Shown piece by piece: positions 14,425-19,787 of a DNA stretch of 20,034 nucleotides (within the stretch, counting starts at the first letter, position 1; each line of letters starts with the position of its first letter). Source of the DNA: Methanomassiliicoccaceae archaeon UBA113 (lineage in GTDB: Archaea > Thermoplasmatota > Thermoplasmata > Methanomassiliicoccales > Methanomethylophilaceae). The notes under the pieces were generated by a model. That model did no database searches, was not told the DNA's origin, and worked only from the letters and a program-made list of their open reading frames with translations. The stretch lies in assembly GCA_002506175.1 (NCBI GenBank), contig DAXB01000005.1, positions 1-20,034 of the forward strand. The letters run 5' to 3'. The position numbers were made by a program, and so were the translations under genes.

Positions 14425-15363
14425 TCAGTTCACGTAATCGAGCCAGGAATCGTACTTGGAATCCTTTCCGGTTGCGATGTCGATGAACTTCTCATGGATC
14501 TTGGTTGCGACCTCTCCGATCTTTCCGTCTCCGATGACTCTTCCGTCGATCATCGTGACGGGTCCGATCTCGGCAGCTGTTCCGGTCATCCAGACCTCAT
14601 CTGCGGAGATGAGCTCGGACCTTGAGATGTCCTTTTCGACGACGGTGTATCCGAGGTCCCTTGCGACTTTGATGATGGAGTCCCTTGTGATTCCCTCGAG
14701 GATGCACTCGGAGATTGACGGGGTGTAGATGACTCCCTTGCGGTAGATGAAGATGTTCTCTCCTGTGCATTCTGCGACGTGTCCGACGGAGTTGAGCATG
14801 ACTGCCTCGTCCGCTCCCTGACGGACCGCTTCCCTCTTGGCGAGGGTGGATGTGACGTATGTTCCGTTGACCTTTGCACCCGCGGGGCTGCAGAGGTTGT
14901 CGGGCCTGTGCCATGAGGATGTGATGAGCTTGGCTCCGGCGCTGGCATCCTTTCCGAGGTATGAACCCATGTTGACGCAGCAGATGGAGAGGGATGATGG
15001 AACCTTTGTGGGGTTGAGTCCGACCTCTTCTCCGGAGAGGAAGACTGTCGGCTTGATGTAGTCGGTGGTGAATCCGAGCTTGCAGTTCTCTCTGATGATT
15101 GCTTTGTGGGCTTCGATGATGTCTTCTGCGGTGTACATCTTGCCGTTGATCTTGGGTTCGATTCCCATGATCTTGCATCCGTCCATGAGTCTCTTGACGT
15201 GGTCCTTGAGTCTGAACACTGCGGGTCCTTTGGGTGTGTTGTAGACCCTGATTCCCTCGAAAACGCCTGTTCCGTAGTTCAGTGCGTGGCAAAGAACGTG
15301 TACTTTTGCATCTTCCCAGTTGACAATCTTCTCATCCAGCCAAATCTTCTTTCCTTTCTCCAT
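14425..15363 (-). CDS. ilvE: Branched-chain amino acid aminotransferase
   Basis: A 312-residue cytosolic class IV PLP enzyme exchanging the amino group between Glu/2-oxoglutarate and Leu, Ile or Val. It shows 'HALNYGTGVFEGIRVY' (26-41), the PLP lysine K164 in 'GAKVNGTYVTSTLAKREA', 'GHVAECTGENIFIY', 'GITRDSIIKVARDLG' and 'TGTAAEIGPV', all standard for IlvE. Length is normal. The frame opens at a GTG (15372), but the ATG at 15361-15363 sits six bases after GGTG, a good archaeal Shine-Dalgarno site, so it is preferred. It follows the ACT-domain gene by 20 bases and ends at the UUCG hairpin, making a two-gene amino-acid operon inside an otherwise glycan-related region. Confidence 0.95.
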   Translation of the reverse strand: MEKGKKIWLDEKIVNWEDAKVHVLCHALNYGTGVFEGIRVYNTPKGPAVFRLKDHVKRLMDGCKIMGIEPKINGKMYTAEDIIEAHKAIIRENCKLGFTTDYIKPTVFLSGEEVGLNPTKVPSSLSICCVNMGSYLGKDASAGAKLITSSWHRPDNLCSPAGAKVNGTYVTSTLAKREAVRQGADEAVMLNSVGHVAECTGENIFIYRKGVIYTPSISECILEGITRDSIIKVARDLGYTVVEKDISRSELISADEVWMTGTAAEIGPVTMIDGRVIGDGKIGEVATKIHEKFIDIATGKDSKYDSWLDYVN

Positions 15364-15383
15364 TGAAAACACCTTGGTTTCGA

Positions 15384-15746
15384 TTACAACGCGTTGAGGG
15401 CCTTGACATATCTTTCGGGCTTGCTGCGGTCTATCAGTTCTTCAACCTGATCCGATCCACCGACGACACCGACGTTTCCACTGGAAGTGGAGAGAAGGGC
15501 ATATGCCGATTGTCCGGATTCGGGGACCAGTTCGACCTCATACACGTCCTGAAGCATCTTTAGCTTGCCTGACGCCAGGTTTGCATCGTTTTCATTGATC
15601 ATCGAAAGAACGATACGCGATTTGCCGGGAAGCTCGCAAGTGCCTACGACAATGGTTTCGATGTTGATCTTGTTACGGGTGAATTCGCCCATAACCCTCT
15701 GCATGACACCGAATTCGTTCTTCACAATCAACGAAATGACGTACAT
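15384..15746 (-). CDS. ACT-domain protein (IlvN-like regulatory subunit type)
   Basis: A 120-residue soluble protein starting 'MYVISLIVKNEFGVMQRVMGEFTRNKINIETIVVG', which matches the ACT domain of acetolactate synthase small subunits (LxVxNxxGVLxRVxxLFxRRxxNIExLxVG). The domain fills residues 1-75, and the rest is a short less-conserved segment. ACT domains bind amino acids, so it probably senses a branched-chain amino acid for the synthase or for the adjacent ilvE. No acetolactate synthase large subunit is in the window. The longer reading from 15767 starts inside the stretch between the TATA box (15772-15778) and the expected transcription start. The ATG at 15744-15746, about 29 bases from the TATA centre and without a Shine-Dalgarno site, fits a leaderless mRNA and is chosen. 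Confidence 0.85.
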   Translation of the reverse strand: MYVISLIVKNEFGVMQRVMGEFTRNKINIETIVVGTCELPGKSRIVLSMINENDANLASGKLKMLQDVYEVELVPESGQSAYALLSTSSGNVGVVGGSDQVEELIDRSKPERYVKALNAL

Positions 15747-15771
15747 AATAAAGGAGCGCACGTGCATGCGG

Positions 15772-15778
15772 TTATAAA
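15772..15778 (-). promoter_or_regulatory. TATA box of the ACT-ilvE operon
   Basis: TTTATAA on the minus strand, a strong archaeal TATA match, centred 29 bases before the ATG at 15746. It predicts a transcript starting at or next to that ATG and is the main reason for that start. Confidence 0.65.
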
Positions 15779-15790
15779 CGATTTCCGTTG

Positions 15791-15828
15791 TCGCATCAAT
15801 GCAGATATGCTCCCATGCTGAGGTATGC
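15791..15828 (-). repeat. Phased GCAT repeats upstream of the ACT-ilvE TATA box
   Basis: On the minus strand GCAT occurs at 15828, 15818, 15810 and 15802 (first bases), with a GCGA variant at 15794. The spacing is 10, 8, 8 and 8 bases. The array starts 13 bases upstream of the TATA box, where an Lrp/AsnC-type or other activator could bind. Confidence 0.4.
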
Positions 15829-15910
15829 TGTTGGGCGGCTGTGTTTTGTTTGTTTCAGAGGTCCCGTGACGCATGTCTTTCAGTTTTTTTCCGGGTGTTT
15901 CAGAAAATAA

Positions 15911-15919
15911 CTAATAATC
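15911..15919 (+). promoter_or_regulatory. Possible TATA box for the heptose operon
   Basis: CTAATAATC in an A/T-rich stretch lies about 55 bases before the hddA ATG. A start near 15940 would begin the leader at or beside a small hairpin, GCGCG-CATA-CGCGC (15940-15953), with GGTGAT (15960-15965) following as ribosome binding site. Confidence 0.35.
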
Positions 15920-15969
15920 ATACTAGCGTGTCAGTCTAGGCGCGCATACGCGCTCGTCTGGTGATTGAT

Positions 15970-16986
15970 ATGGATGGGCAGCATTACAGAGCGAAGGCAC
16001 CGCTGCGTATCGGACTTGTCGGCGGAGGAACCGATGTTAACCCCTACGCATCCCTGAAAGGAGGGATGGTGTTCAACACTACCATCAACAAGTACGCATA
16101 CTGCACCATCACACCCACCGGCGATTCATCCATGTCCATCCATTCCACGGATTACGGGAAGTACGAGGCGGCTCTCGATGGCGGTCCGCTTCCTCTTGAC
16201 GGTAATATGGACATCATCAAGGCCGTCACCAACCATTTCAATATAACCGATGGATTCAAGATGTTCCTTCAGTCGGAAGCACCTCCGGGATCCGGCCTGG
16301 GAGGTTCGTCCGCGGTCATCGTATCGGTCATCGCTGCAGTATGCGAGTGGAAGGGGATCGGAATGACAGGTTCCGAGATGGCCCAGCTCGCTTATTATCT
16401 GGAGAGGGAGAAGATCGGCCTGAAGGGAGGGAAGCAGGATCAGTACGCTTCCGTCTTCGGCGGGTTCAATGTCATGAAGTTCGATGCTAACGGCGTGGAC
16501 GTCAACCGTGTCAGGATAAGGCCCAATACGATAGACGAGTTGCAGTACAGGTCCATCCTGTGTTATACGGGCCAGTCTCGCGAGTCGGCCACAATCATCG
16601 ACAGCCAGGTCAAGAAGTTTAACAGCGGTCAGAACGAGGATGCCCTGGATGCCGCGAAGGCCCTGGTGCTGGAGATGTCCAATGCCATGGAGAGAGGAAA
16701 CATCCGTCGCGCAGGAGAGATACTCGACGAATCCTGGAGGATCAAGAAGCAGTTCTCGGACAAGATCACCAACCCGAGGATAGATGAGATGTACAACACC
16801 GCAAAGGCCAACGGGGCCATCGGAGGTAAGGTCTCAGGAGCCGGTGGTGGTGGATTTATGTATTTTATATGCGATTATGACACCAAGTATAAGGTGGCAA
16901 AGGAACTCCAGAAACTCGGAGCCAGGGTCACCGATTTCGCCTATGAGCCCAACGGCGTAACATCTTGGAGTTATTCTAATGAATGA
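15970..16986 (+). CDS. hddA: D-glycero-alpha-D-manno-heptose-7-phosphate kinase (GHMP family)
   Basis: A 338-residue cytosolic GHMP kinase. It opens 'RAKAPLRIGLVGGGTDVNPY' (7-26), the sugar-binding start of the HddA/fucokinase branch. The ATP loop is PPGSGLGGSSA (105-115), and 'LKGGKQDQYASVFGGFN' (151-167) carries the catalytic-region Asp157; 'KVSGAGGGGFMYF' near the C-terminus is motif 3. HddA phosphorylates C1 of D-glycero-D-manno-heptose-7-P on the way to GDP-heptose. The ATG at 15970 is preceded by GGTGAT, a perfect match to the archaeal anti-Shine-Dalgarno; the GTG at 15961 lies inside that site. It overlaps the GmhA-GmhB gene by eight bases, whose products are the step before and the step after, so the assignment is well supported. 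A related sugar kinase is the alternative. Confidence 0.87.
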   Translation: MDGQHYRAKAPLRIGLVGGGTDVNPYASLKGGMVFNTTINKYAYCTITPTGDSSMSIHSTDYGKYEAALDGGPLPLDGNMDIIKAVTNHFNITDGFKMFLQSEAPPGSGLGGSSAVIVSVIAAVCEWKGIGMTGSEMAQLAYYLEREKIGLKGGKQDQYASVFGGFNVMKFDANGVDVNRVRIRPNTIDELQYRSILCYTGQSRESATIIDSQVKKFNSGQNEDALDAAKALVLEMSNAMERGNIRRAGEILDESWRIKKQFSDKITNPRIDEMYNTAKANGAIGGKVSGAGGGGFMYFICDYDTKYKVAKELQKLGARVTDFAYEPNGVTSWSYSNE

Positions 16987-18016
16987 GTCAATCGTCGCAG
17001 AATTCAACAGAAGTGCGGATACAATTTCCAGAATCGACCCGTCCCAGGTCAGGGCGGCCGCCGATCTGTTATTGGAGGCGTTCCGCAACGGAAACCAGGC
17101 TATATTCATGGGTAACGGAGGATCATCCGCGGATGCCCAGCACATAGCCGCTGAGTTCTCCGGAAGGTACATGATGGAGCGTCCTGCGCTTCCCAGTATA
17201 TGTCTTTCCAACATCGCGCCCGTGACCGCGATAGGCAACGATTACTCGTATGACATAGTTTTCAAGCGCCAGATTGAGGCTAACTGCAGGAAGGGGGATG
17301 TTGTTATCGGCATGTCCACATCCGGCAATTCCAAGAACGTCGTCCTCGCCATGGAGAAGGCGAAGGAGATCGGTGCCAAGACCATCTCGTTCACCGGCGA
17401 TGGAGGGGTTATGAAGGATATGGTGGACTGCGCCGTAGTTATTCCGTCCAAGGAGACTCCCCGTATCCAAGAGGCCTACCTCTGTGCATGCCACGTAATC
17501 TGCGGTATAGTAGAGCGTGAGATGTTCGGCAGACGATGCGTGTTCGTCGACCGTGACGACACACTCGCCAAGGATGTCCCGTATTGCAGCGACCCGGAGC
17601 AGTTCAATCTGTTCGACGGGGTTCCTGAATCGATAAAGAAGCTGAATGATGCAGGATTCCTTGTCATAGTCATCACGAACCAGTCCGGTATCGGGCGCGG
17701 GTACTTCACACTCGAGGATATGCGGGCGGTCAATGGGAAGATGTGCAGCCAGGCCGCCGAGTGCGGAGGCCACATAGATGACGTGTTCTACTGTCCGCAT
17801 GCACCGGATGACTGTTGTTCGTGCCGCAAACCCGAGATCGGAATGGGATTGGCGGCAATCAGCAAATACGGTATCGATCCCGGCAGGTCGTTCATGATAG
17901 GGGACAACGACAAGGACGTCCTATTCGGGGAGCGTCTGGGATGCAAATCGATTAAGGTGGGTTCTGAATTCGATTTCAATATGGCTGTCGACAGAATTCT
18001 GGAGTCTATTCGTTGA
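16979..18016 (+). CDS. gmhA/gmhB: GmhA-GmhB fusion: sedoheptulose-7-P isomerase / heptose-1,7-bisphosphate phosphatase
   Basis: A 345-residue two-enzyme fusion. Residues 1-185 are a GmhA-type SIS domain: GNGGSSADAQH (45-55), E59 in AAEFSGR, MSTSGNSKN (112-120), and Q164/H172 in 'QEAYLCACHVICGIVE', the usual GmhA active-site set. Residues 186-345 are a GmhB-type HAD phosphatase: nucleophile loop VFVDRDDTL (188-196), ITNQSGIGRG (232-241), zinc site C272-P-H274 ... C280-S-C282-RKP, and 'MIGDNDKD' (306-313). The order isomerase - (HddA) - phosphatase completes the route from sedoheptulose-7-P to heptose-1-P. One oddity is DRDD where GmhB has DRDG. The ATG at 16979 lies inside the end of hddA, so the two are coupled. 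Confidence 0.9.
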   Translation: MNESIVAEFNRSADTISRIDPSQVRAAADLLLEAFRNGNQAIFMGNGGSSADAQHIAAEFSGRYMMERPALPSICLSNIAPVTAIGNDYSYDIVFKRQIEANCRKGDVVIGMSTSGNSKNVVLAMEKAKEIGAKTISFTGDGGVMKDMVDCAVVIPSKETPRIQEAYLCACHVICGIVEREMFGRRCVFVDRDDTLAKDVPYCSDPEQFNLFDGVPESIKKLNDAGFLVIVITNQSGIGRGYFTLEDMRAVNGKMCSQAAECGGHIDDVFYCPHAPDDCCSCRKPEIGMGLAAISKYGIDPGRSFMIGDNDKDVLFGERLGCKSIKVGSEFDFNMAVDRILESIR

Positions 18017-18034
18017 TCAGACTGTTCGACACAC

Positions 18035-18043
18035 GTTATATAG
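18035..18043 (+). promoter_or_regulatory. TATA-like element before the GT2 gene
   Basis: GTTATATAG is centred about 18 bases before the ATG at 18057. That is too close for a transcript including this ATG unless the start point is unusually near. The gene may instead rely on read-through from the heptose operon 40 bases upstream. Confidence 0.25.
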
Positions 18044-18056
18044 ATGATTTTCTTTG

Positions 18057-18824
18057 ATGAGTTCCGGTAATAGCGTGGTCGGTTCCTGCACTGTCGTCAT
18101 CCCAACTTACAACGAAGAGAACAACGTGGTAAACATGGCAAAAGCCATCAGGGAACTCTATCCGGAGTTCCGCGTAATGTTCATGGATGACAATTCCACG
18201 GACCGTTCCAAGCAGCTCATCGACGAGCTCGGCGATCCTCTGACGAGGATGGTCGTCAGGAAGCCCGAGGAGCGCGGATTGGCAGCCAGCGTCTTCCAGG
18301 GAATTCTCGAGTGCAACACCGATTATTTCATGACAGTAGACTGCGACTTCCAACACCCGCTCAGCACTCTGAAGGGAATGTACGAGAAGATGGAGGCGGG
18401 AGCGGACCTTGTCATCGGAACCAGGGACGACAGGACTGCAATGGGATTCAAGAGATGGGCAGGTTCCTGGTGCTTCACGATATTCGCTAATGCATTCCTC
18501 TTCTGGCATGGTAAACCCAGGTCAAAGGACAACATGAGCGGGCTCATCGCCGGAAGGACATCGGTTTTCGTTCCCGTCATCAAGGACAACTGGAACAACC
18601 TTGAGATGCAGGGATGGAAAGTCCTCCTTGACCTTCTCAGGTGGGGACCCAAGGATCTCAAGATCGACGAGGAGCACTACATCTTCGCCAAGAGGGAGAT
18701 CGGAGAATCCCACATCAGCGGTAAAGTCGTTGTCTCCACGTTCCATCAGTGCGGAGCGTTCGGAAGGTTCTGCGCAAAGGTGTATGCGAAGATCAAAGGT
18801 CTCGACTATCCTTATGACCAGTGA
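18057..18824 (+). CDS. GT2 polyprenyl-phosphate mannose (Dol-P-Man) synthase-like glycosyltransferase
   Basis: A 255-residue GT-A enzyme without clear membrane helices. 'VVIPTYNEENN' (13-23) opens the fold, 'MDDNSTDRSK' (43-52) binds nucleotide, 'VRKPEERGLAASVFQGI' matches the DPM1 'RGLGxA' region, and 'VDCDFQHPLS' carries the D-x-D metal motif in the DPM-type D-x-D-x-Q-H-P context. These features are those of dolichol-phosphate mannose synthases (cytosolic face, GDP-mannose donor, polyprenyl phosphate acceptor). The C-terminal extension 'FHQCGAFGRFCAKVYAKIKG' is amphipathic or basic and could touch the membrane. The frame opens at TTG 18054, followed at once by ATG 18057; no good ribosome binding site is visible, so the start is uncertain by a few codons. 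It follows the heptose genes, so heptose transfer is an alternative. Confidence 0.8.
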   Translation: MSSGNSVVGSCTVVIPTYNEENNVVNMAKAIRELYPEFRVMFMDDNSTDRSKQLIDELGDPLTRMVVRKPEERGLAASVFQGILECNTDYFMTVDCDFQHPLSTLKGMYEKMEAGADLVIGTRDDRTAMGFKRWAGSWCFTIFANAFLFWHGKPRSKDNMSGLIAGRTSVFVPVIKDNWNNLEMQGWKVLLDLLRWGPKDLKIDEEHYIFAKREIGESHISGKVVVSTFHQCGAFGRFCAKVYAKIKGLDYPYDQ

Positions 18825-18875
18825 TCCGCAGTCTTCGCCACGTTTGATGTCCGCGGAATCCGCAGTGCATTAGTA

Positions 18876-18882
18876 TTTATAA
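18876..18882 (+). promoter_or_regulatory. TATA box of the ribosomal-protein operon
   Basis: TTTATAA within TATTTATAATA, a strong match, 85 bases before the rpl7ae-region ribosome binding site and ATG at 18967. The expected start near 18905 gives a leader of about 60 bases, long for this window and holding the box C/D-like element. A direct repeat, ATCCGCAGT (18824-18832 and 18858-18866), lies just upstream. Confidence 0.6.
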
Positions 18883-18923
18883 TACAAGAAAATAACAGGC
18901 CTTGGTTCTTACAGAGCCGATGA

Positions 18924-18952
18924 ATGATGACGGTCTCCTTTGCGGGACCTGA
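18924..18952 (+). promoter_or_regulatory. Box C/D-like kink-turn candidate in the rpl7ae leader
   Basis: AUGAUGA (18924-18930, box C consensus RUGAUGA) and CUGA (18949-18952, box D) enclose a hairpin GGUCUC/GGGACC (18932-18937 with 18944-18949). Beside this stem, G18929-A18930 face G18951-A18952, giving the tandem sheared G.A pairs of a kink-turn with a C.U pair between. The GAGGT ribosome-binding site starts three bases after box D. L7Ae is the protein that binds kink-turns, and archaeal L7Ae leaders with such elements have been described as autoregulatory. The outer (C) stem is weak here. Confidence 0.5.
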
Positions 18953-18966
18953 AAGAGGTAATTGAA

Positions 18967-19332
18967 ATGTCTGTATTTGTTAAATTCGAGACTCCTAAGG
19001 AGCTCTCCGACAAAGCATACGCTCTTGCTGAGGCAGCAAGGGATGGTGGAAAGATCAAGAAGGGAACAAACGAGGTCACAAAGGCTGTCGAGCGCGGCGC
19101 TGCTGCAATCGTCATCATGGCCGTCGATGTTGAGCCCCCAGAGATCCTCGCTCACATGCCCGCTCTCTGCGACGAGAGGAACGTTCCCTACGTCTACGTT
19201 CCCAGCAAGGCTGAGCTCGGAACCGCAATCGGTCTCGACAAGCCCACTGCATCCATCGCAATCATGGATGTCGGAAAGGGAAAAGCACTCTGTGATGAAA
19301 TCGCTCAGGCAACAGCAGCCCTCAAGAACTGA
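18967..19332 (+). CDS. rpl7ae: 50S ribosomal protein L7Ae
   Basis: A 121-residue protein that binds kink-turn RNA in 23S rRNA and also in box C/D and H/ACA guide RNPs and RNase P of archaea. The RNA-binding signature KKGTNEVTKAVERG is at 31-44, and 'VYVPSKAELGTAIG' follows later, both diagnostic. The frame is open upstream to 18940, but the ATG at 18967 follows GAGGTAATT at normal spacing and gives the family length. It is first in a tight operon with rps28e, rpl24e and ndk (10-, 5- and 5-base gaps). The leader carries a kink-turn candidate that could let the protein limit its own translation. Confidence 0.97.
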   Translation: MSVFVKFETPKELSDKAYALAEAARDGGKIKKGTNEVTKAVERGAAAIVIMAVDVEPPEILAHMPALCDERNVPYVYVPSKAELGTAIGLDKPTASIAIMDVGKGKALCDEIAQATAALKN

Positions 19333-19342
19333 GGTGAGCTGA

Positions 19343-19555
19343 ATGGTTGACACAGACAGCATTCCTTCTGAAGTCGTTGAGATCATCGGAAGGACCGGAA
19401 TGACCGGTGAGGCAACTCAGGTCAAAGTCCGTGTCCTTGATGGACGCGACAAGGGAAGGATCATCACAAGGAACATCATGGGTCCCGTCAGAATGGGTGA
19501 CGTCCTCATGCTGAGGGAGACATCCAGAGAAGCCAGGAAACTGGGTATGAGGTGA
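19343..19555 (+). CDS. rps28e: 30S ribosomal protein S28e
   Basis: A 70-residue protein with the whole S28e pattern: 'AEVVEIIGRTG'-like start (here SEVVEIIGRTGMTGEATQVKV), 'DGRDKGRIITRN' and the invariant C-terminal 'GPVRMGDVLMLRETSREARKL'-type segment. It is a small-subunit protein near the mRNA exit region, found only in archaea and eukaryotes. GAGGTGA (19331-19337), overlapping the rpl7ae stop, is its ribosome-binding site, five bases before the ATG. Confidence 0.97.
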   Translation: MVDTDSIPSEVVEIIGRTGMTGEATQVKVRVLDGRDKGRIITRNIMGPVRMGDVLMLRETSREARKLGMR

Positions 19556-19560
19556 TTCGA

Positions 19561-19782
19561 ATGGTTGACACATCCAAGAAATGTTCTTTCTGCGGAGCAC
19601 CCATCGAGCCCGGAACCGGAAAGATGTACGTCAAGAAGGACGGTACCGTTCTCTTCTTCGATGCCAACAAGTGCTACAAGAACATGATCCAGCTCAAGAG
19701 GGTCGCTCGTACAACCGAGTGGACCGAGAAGGCAGCCATAGAGAAGGCAGCCAGGCTCAGAGCCGCTGAGAAGAAGGAGTGA
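19561..19782 (+). CDS. rpl24e: 50S ribosomal protein L24e
   Basis: A 73-residue large-subunit protein of archaea and eukaryotes, with 'CSFCGAPIEPGTGKMYVKKDG' and 'KCYKNMIQLKRVARTTEWT', typical L24e. The zinc ribbon normally has C-x2-C and C-x3-C. Here C8, C11 and C38 are present, but the third position is D34 (FFDANKC instead of F-C-x-x-K-C). Asp may still hold zinc. The ATG at 19561 has GAGGTGATT (19549-19557) across the rps28e stop, one of the best ribosome-binding sites in the window. An upstream in-frame ATG at 19552 falls inside that site. Confidence 0.95.
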   Translation: MVDTSKKCSFCGAPIEPGTGKMYVKKDGTVLFFDANKCYKNMIQLKRVARTTEWTEKAAIEKAARLRAAEKKE

Positions 19783-19787
19783 GTTCC

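Noticed and set aside
15853..15903. Three TTTCAG copies in the ACT-hddA spacer, as a repeat array
   Set aside because: Spacings (25 and 20 bases) and flanks differ and the unit is only six bases in a T-rich region, so chance explains them.
18924..18952. A stand-alone box C/D guide sRNA at the rpl7ae leader
   Set aside because: Only about 18 bases separate box C and box D with no C'/D' boxes or room for guides, and those bases form a hairpin. A leader kink-turn fits better.
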